Source: Oscillospiraceae bacterium (lineage in GTDB: Bacteria; Bacillota; Clostridia; Oscillospirales; Ruminococcaceae). Taken from it: 23,548 bases of DNA. The stretch spans positions 1 to 23,548 of the forward strand of contig CAADWC010000243.1 in assembly GCA_900752625.1 (NCBI GenBank). The letters are read 5' to 3'. Positions 16,710 to 23,548 of this stretch are shown piece by piece (position 1 is the stretch's first letter; the number at the start of each line of letters is the position of its first letter). The translations under genes and the position numbers were made by a program. Below the pieces are notes generated by a model. The model was not told the origin of the DNA. It searched no databases and saw nothing but the letters and a program-made list of their open reading frames with translations.

Positions 16710-16730
16710 TTTATAATGTAACCTCCTCAA

Positions 16731-18623
16731 CTACTTCTTAAGCACTGCGCCGAACTTGCAGTTCTTTTCGCACAGTCCGCACTTTATGCACTTTGTTTTG
16801 TCTATCTTGTGAGGCTGCTTTACAGTACCCTCTATTGCGTCCACCGGGCAGTTTCTTGCACAAAGCGTGCAACCCTTGCAAAGACCCGGATCGATCTCAT
16901 AGTGAAGCAGGCTCTTGCATACGCCGGCGGGACAATGCTTTTCCTTGATGTGAGCGATATACTCGTCCCTGAAATAATTGATCGTTGAAAGAACGGGGTT
17001 CGGAGCGGACTGACCAAGAGCGCAGAGAGAGGAAGATTTCATATGATTTGCAAGCTCCTCTATCTTGTCCAGATCCTCCGGCTCGCCGTCTCCCGATGTG
17101 ATCTTTTCAAGGAACTGAAGCAGTCTTCGTGTTCCGATACGGCATGGGGTGCATTTTCCGCACGACTCGTCTACCGTAAAGTTAAGGTAGAACTTGGATA
17201 TATCCACCATACAGGTGTCCTCGTCCATTATAATAAGTCCTCCCGAACCCATCATGGAGCCGAGAGCCGTCAGATGCTCATAGTCGATCGGCGTGTCGAT
17301 AGGGCAGGCGGGAATACACCCGCCGGAGGGGCCGCCGGTCTGAGCCGCCTTGAATTTCTTTCCGCCAGGGATTCCGCCGCCGATTTCCTCAACGATTTCG
17401 CGCAGAGTAGTTCCCATAGGAATTTCAACAAGACCTACGTTTGTGATCTTTCCGCCCAGTGCGAAAACCTTTGTGCCCTTGGAGGTTTCGGTACCCATCG
17501 ACGAATACCATTTTGCTCCCTTACGGATGATCTGAGGAATATTTGAATAGGTTTCAACGTTGTTGAGAACCGTAGGCTTTCCGAAAAGTCCCTTTACGGC
17601 AGGGAAAGGAGGACGTGGACGAGGTTCGCCTCTGTGACCTTCGATAGAAGTCATAAGGGCAGTCTCTTCGCCGCATACGAAAGCTCCTGCGCCGAGACGT
17701 ATCTCTATATCGAAGGAGAAATTAGTGCCGAGTATGTTTTCGCCCAGCAAGCCGCATTCTCTTGCCTGTTTGATAGCTATTTCAAGTCTTTCAACGGCTA
17801 TAGGATATTCAGCGCGGACATAAATGTATCCCTGTTTTGCACCGATAGTATATCCTGCGATAGCCATAGCCTCGATAATTGCGTGCGGATCGCCCTCGAG
17901 AATAGAACGGTCCATGAAAGCGCCGGGGTCGCCCTCGTCGGCATTGCAGCACACATATTTTATATCGCTCTCCGACGCCTTTGCAAACGCCCATTTTCTG
18001 CCTGTCGGGAAGCCTGCGCCTCCCCTTCCTCTCAGACCGGAATCAAGAAGCTCCTGAATAACGTCGTCGGGAGTCATTTTGGTCAGAACCTTTGCGAGAG
18101 CCTGATAACCGTCGGTAGCTATGTATTCTCTGATATCCTCCGGATTTATGACTCCGCAGTTGCGCAGCGCGATTCTCAGCTGCTTTTTGTAGAAGTTTGT
18201 TTCGGAAAGAGATATGATCGAGCCGTCGGTATGAACGGTTTCCTTATAGAGCAGATCCTTTACGATATTTCCTTTTTTGATGTGCTCGTCCACAATTCTG
18301 ATAACGCCCTCGGGAGTAGCCTGCGAATAGAACGCACCTTCGGGATAAACGATAAGAATAGGACCCAGCGCGCAAAGACCGAAGCAGCCTGTCTTAACGA
18401 CAAGAACCTCTTTTTCAAGTCCCTGCTTTTTCAGCTCGCCTTCAAGAGCCTCAATTACCTTTTTGCTTCCGGACGACGTACAGCCTGTACCTCCGCACAC
18501 AAGAATCTGCTTGCGGTATCCGGTCTTCTTTGCAAGCTTTTCGCCTTCTTCGGCAACAAGCTTTCTGACCTTAACAAGGTCGGAAAATTCTTTTTTTATT
18601 TTGTTTAATTCTTCAATTGTCAT
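16731..18623 (-). CDS. hydB: NADH-binding subunit HydB (NuoF-like)
   Basis: 630-residue flavoprotein subunit of the bifurcating-type hydrogenase. It carries an N-terminal thioredoxin-like [2Fe-2S] domain (Cys43, 48, 80, 84), then the NuoF core with the FMN/NADH glycine-rich GLRGRGGAGFPTGRKW (196-211), GAGAFVCGEETALMTSIEG (311-329) and the [4Fe-4S] site SCGKCTPC plus Cys534, and two C-terminal ferredoxin clusters (Cys582/585/588/592 and 612/615/618/622). This four-part build separates HydB from plain NuoF. The ATG overlaps the hydC stop (ATGA), and its GGAGG site lies inside hydC, so the two are translationally coupled. Confidence 0.97.
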   Translation of the reverse strand: MTIEELNKIKKEFSDLVKVRKLVAEEGEKLAKKTGYRKQILVCGGTGCTSSGSKKVIEALEGELKKQGLEKEVLVVKTGCFGLCALGPILIVYPEGAFYSQATPEGVIRIVDEHIKKGNIVKDLLYKETVHTDGSIISLSETNFYKKQLRIALRNCGVINPEDIREYIATDGYQALAKVLTKMTPDDVIQELLDSGLRGRGGAGFPTGRKWAFAKASESDIKYVCCNADEGDPGAFMDRSILEGDPHAIIEAMAIAGYTIGAKQGYIYVRAEYPIAVERLEIAIKQARECGLLGENILGTNFSFDIEIRLGAGAFVCGEETALMTSIEGHRGEPRPRPPFPAVKGLFGKPTVLNNVETYSNIPQIIRKGAKWYSSMGTETSKGTKVFALGGKITNVGLVEIPMGTTLREIVEEIGGGIPGGKKFKAAQTGGPSGGCIPACPIDTPIDYEHLTALGSMMGSGGLIIMDEDTCMVDISKFYLNFTVDESCGKCTPCRIGTRRLLQFLEKITSGDGEPEDLDKIEELANHMKSSSLCALGQSAPNPVLSTINYFRDEYIAHIKEKHCPAGVCKSLLHYEIDPGLCKGCTLCARNCPVDAIEGTVKQPHKIDKTKCIKCGLCEKNCKFGAVLKK

Positions 18624-19138
18624 TTCTTTTTGGAACCTCCTTTTTTGGTCAGATAGGAATCAATGATCGAATCTACCTGGTCGGGGGTAACTTTGCCGTA
18701 AACGTCGTCGTTTACCATCATTACCGGAGCGAGTCCGCAGGCGCCTACGCAGCGGCAGGACTCAATGGAAAATAATCCGTCGGGAGTGCATTCGCCGGCC
18801 TTGATCCCAAGTCTTTTTTCAACTGCCTCAAGGATTTTATCCGAGCCCTTTACATAGCAAGCGGTGCCCAGGCAAACGCTGATCCTGTTTTCACCCTTTG
18901 GAGTAAGGGAGAACTGGGAATAAAAAGTGGCGACTCCGTACACCTCGGAAAGGGATATGCCAAGTCCGTCGGCGATCATAGTCTGAACCTCGATCGGCAG
19001 GGAACCGTAGATTCCCTGCGCCTCCTGAAGAATAGGCATTAACCCGCCCGGCTGGTCGTGATGTTTGGCGATAATCTCTTTTAGCTGTCTTTCCTGAACG
19101 ATGGTTCCCTTAAATGTATTCAGGGATTTTTCATTCAT
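18620..19138 (-). CDS. hydC: [2Fe-2S] subunit HydC (NuoE-like)
   Basis: 172-residue thioredoxin-like ferredoxin of the NuoE family, first gene of the hydCBA operon and electron-transfer partner of HydB. Cluster ligands are Cys89 and Cys94 (VCLGTAC) and Cys130 and Cys134 (CVGACGLAP). An N-terminal helical part contains GGLMPILQEAQGIYG and VYGVATFYSQF, typical of NuoE. The frame extends upstream to 19207, but ATG 19138 is chosen because GTAGGAGG lies 8 nt before it and homology begins there. The extra upstream 23 codons look like untranslated leader. Confidence 0.96.
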   Translation of the reverse strand: MNEKSLNTFKGTIVQERQLKEIIAKHHDQPGGLMPILQEAQGIYGSLPIEVQTMIADGLGISLSEVYGVATFYSQFSLTPKGENRISVCLGTACYVKGSDKILEAVEKRLGIKAGECTPDGLFSIESCRCVGACGLAPVMMVNDDVYGKVTPDQVDSIIDSYLTKKGGSKKK

Positions 19139-19290
19139 AACATAACCTCCTACAATATTTAATACGGCAAAAAGCCGCAGAATACACTTTCCGAAACCGG
19201 CAGACATATTCTTTTCAAACGTTTAAGTAATATATGGAACCGACTATTGATTAAAAAACATATACCATATATACATAAGTCATGTAAATA

Positions 19291-19319
19291 ATTATACATT
19301 ATTATTCTCTGAATTTCAA
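19291..19319 (-). promoter_or_regulatory. Promoter of the hydCBA operon
   Basis: TTGAAA, 17-nt spacer, TATAAT with TG one base upstream of the -10, on the minus strand. It gives a leader of about 145 nt containing a GTATATATGGTATAT direct repeat near 19260-19275, which could be a regulator site. I do not see a clean Rex-type inverted repeat. Sequence from 19320 to 19468 has no gene. Confidence 0.65.
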
Positions 19320-19468
19320 GGGCTTTTTGAATATTTTTGTGCAGTTTTTACGAAAATCCGTCATTATGTCACTTTTCACAAAATTTCTTGTGTATTTTCG
19401 TCGAAAACGATTAATGTACAGCTAAAGTCAATACCCATCGCCTTAAAGCTTATTTGCATAGGCTATTG

Positions 19469-19506
19469 AAAAAAACTCCTGCTGTGTACGTTTCACACAG
19501 CAGGAG
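19469..19506 (-). terminator. Terminator downstream of the thioredoxin-like gene
   Basis: Perfect 12-bp stem (19476-19487 with 19495-19506), 7-nt loop, then seven Ts on the minus strand. It lies 167 nt past the thioredoxin-like stop codon, farther than usual, leaving room for an open frame at 19533-19694. Confidence 0.9.
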
Positions 19507-19532
19507 CTTTAAGAAAAATATGTTAATTTTAA

Positions 19533-19694
19533 TCATTGGCTGATTTGATGATCTGCATTGCCGGCTTCAGATGACAGCTGCGGCATCGGAGGATTAAGTA
19601 TGTTCACATAGCCTTTAGGGCTTTGTATAAAGAGAAATAAGTCTCCTTCGGAATGCAGTACATAAACCTCAGTTATAAATCCGATAAAAATTTT
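19533..19694 (-). other. Open frame without a start between the thioredoxin-like gene and its terminator
   Basis: A 53-codon stop-to-stop frame, in the -1 frame relative to the thioredoxin-like gene and overlapping its last 22 bases. The translation (including VYVLHSEGDLFLFIQSPKG and NILNPPMPQL) looks protein-like in composition and codon use, but no ATG, GTG or TTG with a ribosome site begins it. It may be the remnant of a decayed gene, or a chance frame. Confidence 0.3.
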
Positions 19695-19987
19695 TCAAGC
19701 GCCGCTTTGTCCATAGCGCCGACCGACCTTTTTACACATTCGCCGTTTTTAAATACCAGCAGCGTCGGAACATATTCAACCTTGTAAGCAGCTGCGGTTT
19801 CCGGACTGTCGGAAGCGTTGACAGAAACGAAATCAAGCTCCCCGTGATTATCCGAAGCTTCTTTGAAAAACGGCTCAAGCAATTTGCAGGACGGGCACCA
19901 GTCTGTACTTATGTCGGCAACTACTGTTTTGGGATTGCTGAGAACCCGCTTCTTAAAATCCGAATCAGTTACTTTTAATACTGCCAT
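19673..19987 (-). CDS. Thioredoxin-like protein with CPSC active site
   Basis: 104-residue single-domain thioredoxin fold: TVVADISTDWCPSCKLLEP in two parts around Cys31 and Cys34, and the cis-proline loop EYVPT (Pro74) followed by LLVFKNG. It would act as a cytosolic dithiol reductant or disulfide exchanger. The active site is WCPSC instead of the WCGPC of thioredoxin, which should alter its redox potential or partners. The frame extends upstream to 20074, but ATG 19987 is chosen: AAAGGA lies 8 nt before it, and the upstream codons overlap the promoter. It is transcribed alone from a perfect consensus promoter, divergent from the GH5 gene. Confidence 0.93.
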   Translation of the reverse strand: MAVLKVTDSDFKKRVLSNPKTVVADISTDWCPSCKLLEPFFKEASDNHGELDFVSVNASDSPETAAAYKVEYVPTLLVFKNGECVKRSVGAMDKAALEKFLSDL

Positions 19988-20038
19988 ATTGATCATCCTT
20001 TCGCTGCATATATTTGTATACTTATTTGGTGTATTTTT

Positions 20039-20067
20039 ATTATAGCACAGTAATTCTTTTTTGTCAA
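20039..20067 (-). promoter_or_regulatory. Consensus promoter of the thioredoxin-like gene
   Basis: TTGACA, 17-nt spacer, TATAAT on the minus strand, both perfect; leader about 45 nt. Confidence 0.83.
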
Positions 20068-20182
20068 TAGCCATATTTGCTTTTACACGGTATTTTACAA
20101 GTAATTTATAAAAAGCGGTGCAGAATGGATGATATAAATTTTGCAGCCGAAGAATAATTATTAAAAGTTTATAAATTACGTC

Positions 20183-20210
20183 TTGACTTTGGTTGTAAAA
20201 GCTGTATACT
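20183..20210 (+). promoter_or_regulatory. Promoter of the GH5 lipoprotein gene
   Basis: TTGACT, 16-nt spacer and TATACT with an extended -10 (CTG directly before). The leader of about 125 nt can form two exclusive stems: ACCGC/GCGGT (20271-20275 with 20289-20293) or CCGCCTT/AAGGCGG (20272-20278 with 20311-20317). Confidence 0.55.
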
Positions 20211-20340
20211 GATTATATAAATTTCAGACCCGCCAATAAAACCATGACAGTTTTTCAAGATACTCAGATGACCGCCTTACGGCTTTGAGCGGTATGGCTT
20301 TAGGTTTTTAAAGGCGGATTTAAACGGAAAGGATACGGTT

Positions 20341-21369
20341 ATGAAAAAATTACTTTCAATACTGCTGCCTTTGGCAATGGTCGTTTCAATGGCAGGTTGC
20401 TCGGGAAGCGATACGTCGTCGGATTCTGAAGTTCAGTCGTCGGTATCGTCGGCGGGACAGACGTCGGGAGAAGTTGGCTTTAAGGTAGACGGAACCAAGC
20501 TGCTGGACGCCAATGGAAACGAGTTTGTAATGCGCGGAATAAATCACGCTCATACATGGTTCAAGGATCAGAACGTTATAGCGATCCCTGCAATAGCTGG
20601 CACCGGCTCTAATGTGGTGAGACTGGTTTTTTCTGACGGTCAGCAGTGGGAAAAGGATAGTCTGGATTCAATAAAAACGCTTATCGATCAGTGCAAGGAG
20701 CGTGAGATGATCGCCGTTGTCGAGGTTCACGACGGAACCGGTATGGACGACGTAGATTATCTTGAAAAAGCGGCGGATTACTGGATCGAGATGAAGGACG
20801 CTCTTATCGGAAACGAGGATTACGTTATTCTCAATATTGCCAATGAATGGGTCGGACAATGGGACAGCAAGCTTTGGCGCGACGGTTATGTAAGCGTTAT
20901 TCCGAAAATACGCGAGGCGGGAATTAAGAATACCATAATGGTGGACGCAGCCGGCTGGGGTCAGTACGGACAAAGCATTGCAGATTACGGCAAAGAGGTT
21001 TTTAATTCCGATCCTGATAAGAATACTATGTTCTCCATTCATATGTATGGAAGCGCAGGCGGAAGCGAGTCATCGATAAAAAAGAATCTTGAAGGAGTAA
21101 CCGACCAGGGGCTTTGCGTCTGCGTAGGCGAGTTCGGCTACACACATTCGGACGGAGACGTTGACGAAGCGTTTTTAATGGAATACTGCGTTGAAAACGA
21201 CATAGGTTATATAGGCTGGTCGTGGAAAGGCAACGGCGGAGGAGTGGAATACCTCGATATCGCTGCGGAATGGGACGGCTCTGTGCTTTCGTCTGACTGG
21301 GGAGAGGTGCTGATAAACGGAGAGAACGGAATAAAGGCTACTGCCAAGAAATGCAGTGTGTTTGAATAG
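20341..21369 (+). CDS. GH5-family lipoprotein, probable beta-mannanase or cellulase
   Basis: 342 residues. A lipoprotein signal peptide with lipobox SMAGC (Cys20) is followed by a Ser/Thr/Asp-rich spacer (21-45) and a single glycoside hydrolase family 5 barrel (46-342). Catalytic residues are visible: acid/base Glu169 in LNIANEW and nucleophile Glu264 in VCVGEFGYTH. RGINHAHTWF (65-74), AIPAIAGTGSNVVRLVFSDG (81-100) and GWSWKGNGG resemble bacterial GH5 subfamily 8 mannanases more than endoglucanases, so mannan is the likely substrate, by inference. The protein would be anchored on the outer face of the membrane. There is no carbohydrate-binding module or dockerin. GGAAAGGA precedes the ATG. 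It is monocistronic, with its own promoter and terminator, and no transporter or other glycosidase is nearby. Confidence 0.93.
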   Translation: MKKLLSILLPLAMVVSMAGCSGSDTSSDSEVQSSVSSAGQTSGEVGFKVDGTKLLDANGNEFVMRGINHAHTWFKDQNVIAIPAIAGTGSNVVRLVFSDGQQWEKDSLDSIKTLIDQCKEREMIAVVEVHDGTGMDDVDYLEKAADYWIEMKDALIGNEDYVILNIANEWVGQWDSKLWRDGYVSVIPKIREAGIKNTIMVDAAGWGQYGQSIADYGKEVFNSDPDKNTMFSIHMYGSAGGSESSIKKNLEGVTDQGLCVCVGEFGYTHSDGDVDEAFLMEYCVENDIGYIGWSWKGNGGGVEYLDIAAEWDGSVLSSDWGEVLINGENGIKATAKKCSVFE

Positions 21370-21422
21370 TTTTTTATTGACAAAACGGATCTGGTTGCAG
21401 ATTATCGAACAGTTACATTAAT

Positions 21423-21459
21423 AAACGCCGGAGCGGATCGTATACCGCTTCGGCGTTTT
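21423..21459. terminator. Terminator after the GH5 gene
   Basis: Fourteen-bp stem with one G-T pair (21423-21436 with 21445-21458), 8-nt loop and TTTT. The minus strand gives TTTATTAA, so it may also stop the converging gene at 21462-22073, whose stop codon it nearly touches. Confidence 0.87.
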
Positions 21460-21461
21460 GT

Positions 21462-22073
21462 TCAGGGTTTATAATCGCAGATAAGATCATTTTCGTTATT
21501 GTAAAAGCTTATCTGGCGCAATAAAGGGTCATTGCCTGACTGAGGAAATATTAATACAAACGGATGTCTCGAATTTATATCGGTAAAATCCGAGCTTATG
21601 TCAGTATTGCATTTGATTTTAGAAATTTTATCGCAGTTGTCCGAAAAAATTATTTCGCACGGAGTATCGGTATTATCTCGGCTCAGCGACATTGTAAGCG
21701 AGCCGATTGCGGCGTTGTCGGGATGCTCTGCGTAAGAGTTCGCCGTATCGATAACATATGAAAAACGGCAGATGTCTGTAAACAGAAAATACTTTTTCTT
21801 GAATACATACAGCTCCTGAATGGTTTTCTCGGTCTCCGGCTTGTTGGTAATAAACGTGTAATCGGGGAAGCTATGATTTTCAACTCGCTCAAAAGCCTTT
21901 AGATCGTTAGAGGTTTTACTGCTGCAAAGCTCGACTGCGCTTTCGTAGCTGTACGTTGACATGAAAAAATAAGAAGTATATATTGCAAATAAGATGATAA
22001 AAAGACCCAGAACCGCAGTAAAAATAAACAGCGCTTTTCTTTTCAGAGTAAATTTGTTTTTATTTTGTTTCAT
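21462..22073 (-). CDS. Membrane-anchored protein of unknown function
   Basis: I do not recognise this 203-residue protein. It has a basic N-terminus (MKQNKNKFTLKRK) and one membrane helix at about 14-37, so the remaining 165 residues probably face outside. The outer part is polar, rich in Asp, Asn, Ser and Thr, with four scattered cysteines (positions in ELCSSK, DICRF, TPCEI, DNCDKISKIKCN) that could form disulfides, and no known motif. An AAAGGA ribosome site lies 9 nt before the ATG. It is monocistronic and converges on the GH5 gene. It might be an uncleaved signal-anchor protein or a lipoprotein-like sensor domain; function is open. Confidence 0.75.
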   Translation of the reverse strand: MKQNKNKFTLKRKALFIFTAVLGLFIILFAIYTSYFFMSTYSYESAVELCSSKTSNDLKAFERVENHSFPDYTFITNKPETEKTIQELYVFKKKYFLFTDICRFSYVIDTANSYAEHPDNAAIGSLTMSLSRDNTDTPCEIIFSDNCDKISKIKCNTDISSDFTDINSRHPFVLIFPQSGNDPLLRQISFYNNENDLICDYKP

Positions 22074-22189
22074 AAGTATGGTCCTTTCATTTTTGTTTGC
22101 CTGTAATTGTCAATCAATTTAATTATAAAGCGGAATAACAGATATTTCAATGAGTATATTGACCAAAAAATAAAATTATTATTAATATC

Positions 22190-22660
22190 TTGTTGTATAA
22201 AATAACTTTATATTATTTGATCTTTTTATTTTGTTCAGCAGCTAATAATTTATCAGGCCATAAAGAAGCAATCAAGACGATGGCGGAAAAGAATGTTGTC
22301 TTTGCCATGGCAAATCCGATTCCGGAAATGATGTTGTCTGATGCACAGGAATTGGGCGTTTATGTATTTGGTACAGGCAGAAGCGATATGCCGAACCAGG
22401 TAAATAATTCTTCTGTATTCCCGGGGCTTTTCCGCGGTGCCCTTGATGTCCGTGCCCGACAGATTAATGAACCGATGAAACTGGCAGCGGCTCATGCACT
22501 GGCAGACCTGGTTTCCGATGAAGAACTTAAACCTGAATATGTAGTGGTTGATGTATTTGATCCGCGTGTGCCTCATGCGGTAGCAAAGGCATCCGCAAAA
22601 GCGGCTATTGAGTCTGGTGTAGCAAGAGTAACCAAATTGCCGGAACAGTATAAAGACTGA
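22190..22660 (+). pseudogene. C-terminal fragment of NAD(P)-dependent malic enzyme, 5'-truncated
   Basis: The frame encodes about 137 residues of the malic enzyme C-terminal NAD(P)-binding domain: HKEAIKTMAEKNVVFAMANP, PIPEM, VFGTGRSDMPNQVNNSSVFPG, LFRGALDVRAR, EPMKLAAAHALADLV and VVDVFDPRVPHAVAKA. Intact enzymes of this type have roughly 400 residues, so about two thirds, including the malate-binding domain and catalytic Tyr/Lys, are missing. Recognisable homology starts near 22235 (SAANNLSG). Upstream, the frame stays open only through AT-rich sequence to a TGA at 22160, with TTG codons at 22190 and 22193 and no ribosome site. It cannot be a working enzyme as it stands. Either a deletion or insertion cut the gene, or the window is joined here from two sources. 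Confidence 0.85.
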
Positions 22661-22684
22661 TTTGTAAATGGGGATGGGGATAAG

Positions 22685-22713
22685 ACCGTCTGTCTTTGCG
22701 GGCAGGCGGTTTT
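22685..22713 (+). terminator. Terminator after the malic enzyme fragment
   Basis: Ten-bp stem with G-T pairs (22685-22694 with 22701-22710), 6-nt loop, then TTTT; 24 nt past the stop codon. Confidence 0.75.
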
Positions 22714-22737
22714 ATCTTGCTGGTGATTGTCTGTTTA

Positions 22738-22766
22738 TTGCACTGCAAAAAAAAATCGTATATGAT
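22738..22766 (+). promoter_or_regulatory. Probable promoter of the CCA-adding enzyme gene
   Basis: TTGCAC, 17-nt spacer (with a run of nine A), TATGAT; about 27 nt before the ATG. Confidence 0.5.
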
Positions 22767-22793
22767 TAAGAAAATTAGAGAAAGTCGGCGTAC

Positions 22794-23548
22794 ATGAATT
22801 TTATGGATGATATAAAAGAGCAGCTTCTAAAAAAAGAATTTGAATACGATGCTGTAGATGCAGATCGCGGGAAAATGGACAGGAATGCATCTGCTATTAT
22901 TGGTGCGCTTGAAAATAGCGGATATGAAGCATATGCGGTCGGCGGATGTGTGAGAGATTTGCTCTTGGCTAAAGCACCTCATGATTGGGATATTACTACT
23001 TCTGCAAAACCGGAAGAAATTATTTCCGTTATAGGTAGGAATGGATGGAAAACCGTTGACGGTGCCGGAAGGCGGTTCGGTACGGTTATTGTCGTTATTA
23101 ACCATATCGCGTATGAAGTCACTACGTTTAGAAATGAGTTTTACGGACAGGACAGCCACCGGCCCGAAAATATAACGTTTTCATCTACTCTTAAGGAGGA
23201 TTTGTCCCGCCGAGATTTTACAGTGAATGCCTTGGCTATTGGCAGGGATGGTGTAGTTTATGACTATTTTGATGGAATAAAGGATTTGAGAAATAAAAAA
23301 TTGAGAACTGTGGGAAAGGCGAAAGAACGATTTCGTGAAGATGCGCTTCGCCTTTTTCGGGCATGCCGTTTCATCGGGCAGTTAGATTTCATGGCGGATA
23401 AGAGTTTAGTCCGCGGAATGGCATCCGCTTTTGACAGAGTTTCGGGGTTATCGCTGGAAAGGGTGAGAGAGGAAGTGGAAAAGCTTCTTGTCTCTCCTTT
23501 TGCAGCACGAGGATTGGATTTATTGGTTCGTACCGGCTTTTATGGATG
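22794..23548 (+). CDS. cca: CCA-adding enzyme (tRNA nucleotidyltransferase), 3' end outside the window
   Basis: 251 codons are present with no stop before the window ends; full enzymes have about 400-450. It adds or repairs the 3' CCA of tRNA. Class II nucleotidyltransferase motifs appear in order: AVGGCVRDLLL (about 47-57), the metal-binding HDWDITTSAKPEE with the Asp-x-Asp pair, RRFGTVIV, YEVTTFR, LKEDLSRRDFTVNALA (motif B/C region), and RFREDALRLFRACRF (the nucleotide-selecting EDxxR motif D). The following SLERVREEVEKLL is typical of the neck domain. The ATG at 22794 has only a weak GAGAAAG ribosome site; the next in-frame ATG is 3 codons later. It belongs to the same block as the malic enzyme fragment, whose origin relative to the rest of the window is uncertain. 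Confidence 0.93.
   Translation, partial: MNFMDDIKEQLLKKEFEYDAVDADRGKMDRNASAIIGALENSGYEAYAVGGCVRDLLLAKAPHDWDITTSAKPEEIISVIGRNGWKTVDGAGRRFGTVIVVINHIAYEVTTFRNEFYGQDSHRPENITFSSTLKEDLSRRDFTVNALAIGRDGVVYDYFDGIKDLRNKKLRTVGKAKERFREDALRLFRACRFIGQLDFMADKSLVRGMASAFDRVSGLSLERVREEVEKLLVSPFAARGLDLLVRTGFYG

Noticed and set aside
16710..16730. Extended hydA start at TTG 16730
   Set aside because: The TTG overlaps the AGGAGG ribosome site of the ATG at 16709, where ferredoxin-domain homology starts soon after.
17634..18608. 324-codon open frame on the plus strand opposite hydB
   Set aside because: It is entirely antisense to the well-supported hydB gene, has no recognisable domain, and reflects the codon pattern of hydB.
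19139..19207. Extended hydC start at 19207
   Set aside because: The upstream codons contain the AGGAGG for ATG 19138 and do not resemble NuoE N-termini.
19240..19290. Rex (redox regulator) operator in front of the hyd operon
   Set aside because: The AT-rich GTATAT repeats are direct rather than inverted, and no TTGTTAA-type dyad was found.
19988..20074. Extended start of the thioredoxin-like gene at 20074
   Set aside because: It would place the consensus promoter (20039-20067) inside the coding region; ATG 19987 has a proper ribosome site.
20243..20287. 14-codon upstream ORF in the GH5 leader (MTVFQDTQMTALRL)
   Set aside because: No ribosome site precedes its ATG, unlike the metY leader ORF.
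1..23548. CRISPR array, tRNA, rRNA, insertion sequence or prophage genes
   Set aside because: No regularly spaced repeats, no cloverleaf-like sequences, no transposase or integrase, and no phage structural proteins were seen on either strand.

Overview
The window looks like a chromosomal segment of a strictly anaerobic, fermentative Firmicute of the Ruminococcus/Oscillospiraceae type. Supporting signs are an electron-bifurcating-type trimeric [FeFe] hydrogenase operon, formate-tetrahydrofolate ligase, a GH5 lipoprotein with a Ser-rich linker, strong AGGAGG-like ribosome sites and near-consensus sigma-A promoters. Genus-level placement is inference. There are no rRNA or tRNA genes, CRISPR arrays, transposases or phage genes that I can see.

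Layout. (1) 1-1473: the 3' part of a membrane sensor histidine kinase, ending at a bidirectional terminator. (2) 1517-7077, all on the minus strand: a secreted CHAP-type multidomain protein, a YgjP/DUF45 metallopeptidase, a membrane-anchored SH3 protein, and a PurF-like protein whose glutaminase half has lost its catalytic residues. (3) 7183-13236, plus strand: fhs, a DUF3810 membrane metallopeptidase with an unusual structured start region, tsaE-tsaB (tRNA t6A synthesis), an AT-rich GNAT acetyltransferase, and rpiB. (4) 13259-20067, minus strand: metY behind a leader that encodes a possible 16-residue peptide, the hydC-hydB-hydA operon, and a small thioredoxin-like protein with a CPSC active site. 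(5) 20183-22073: a GH5 (mannanase-like) lipoprotein on plus, and a small membrane-anchored protein of unknown function on minus. (6) 22163-23548: a malic enzyme that has lost its N-terminal two thirds, its terminator, and the 5' part of a CCA-adding enzyme running off the end. The malic enzyme homology begins abruptly after AT-rich sequence, so this tail may be joined from another place or another genome (rearrangement or assembly chimera).

How it fits together. HydABC would couple oxidation of NADH and reduced ferredoxin to H2 evolution. Fhs charges one-carbon units onto tetrahydrofolate, and MetY fixes sulfide into homocysteine. The GH5 lipoprotein and the CHAP protein act outside the membrane on polysaccharide and peptidoglycan respectively. 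I see no convincing multi-gene undescribed system. The most unusual items are the start region of the DUF3810 gene, the metY leader, the PurF-like protein with no nucleophile, and the 22.24 kb junction.
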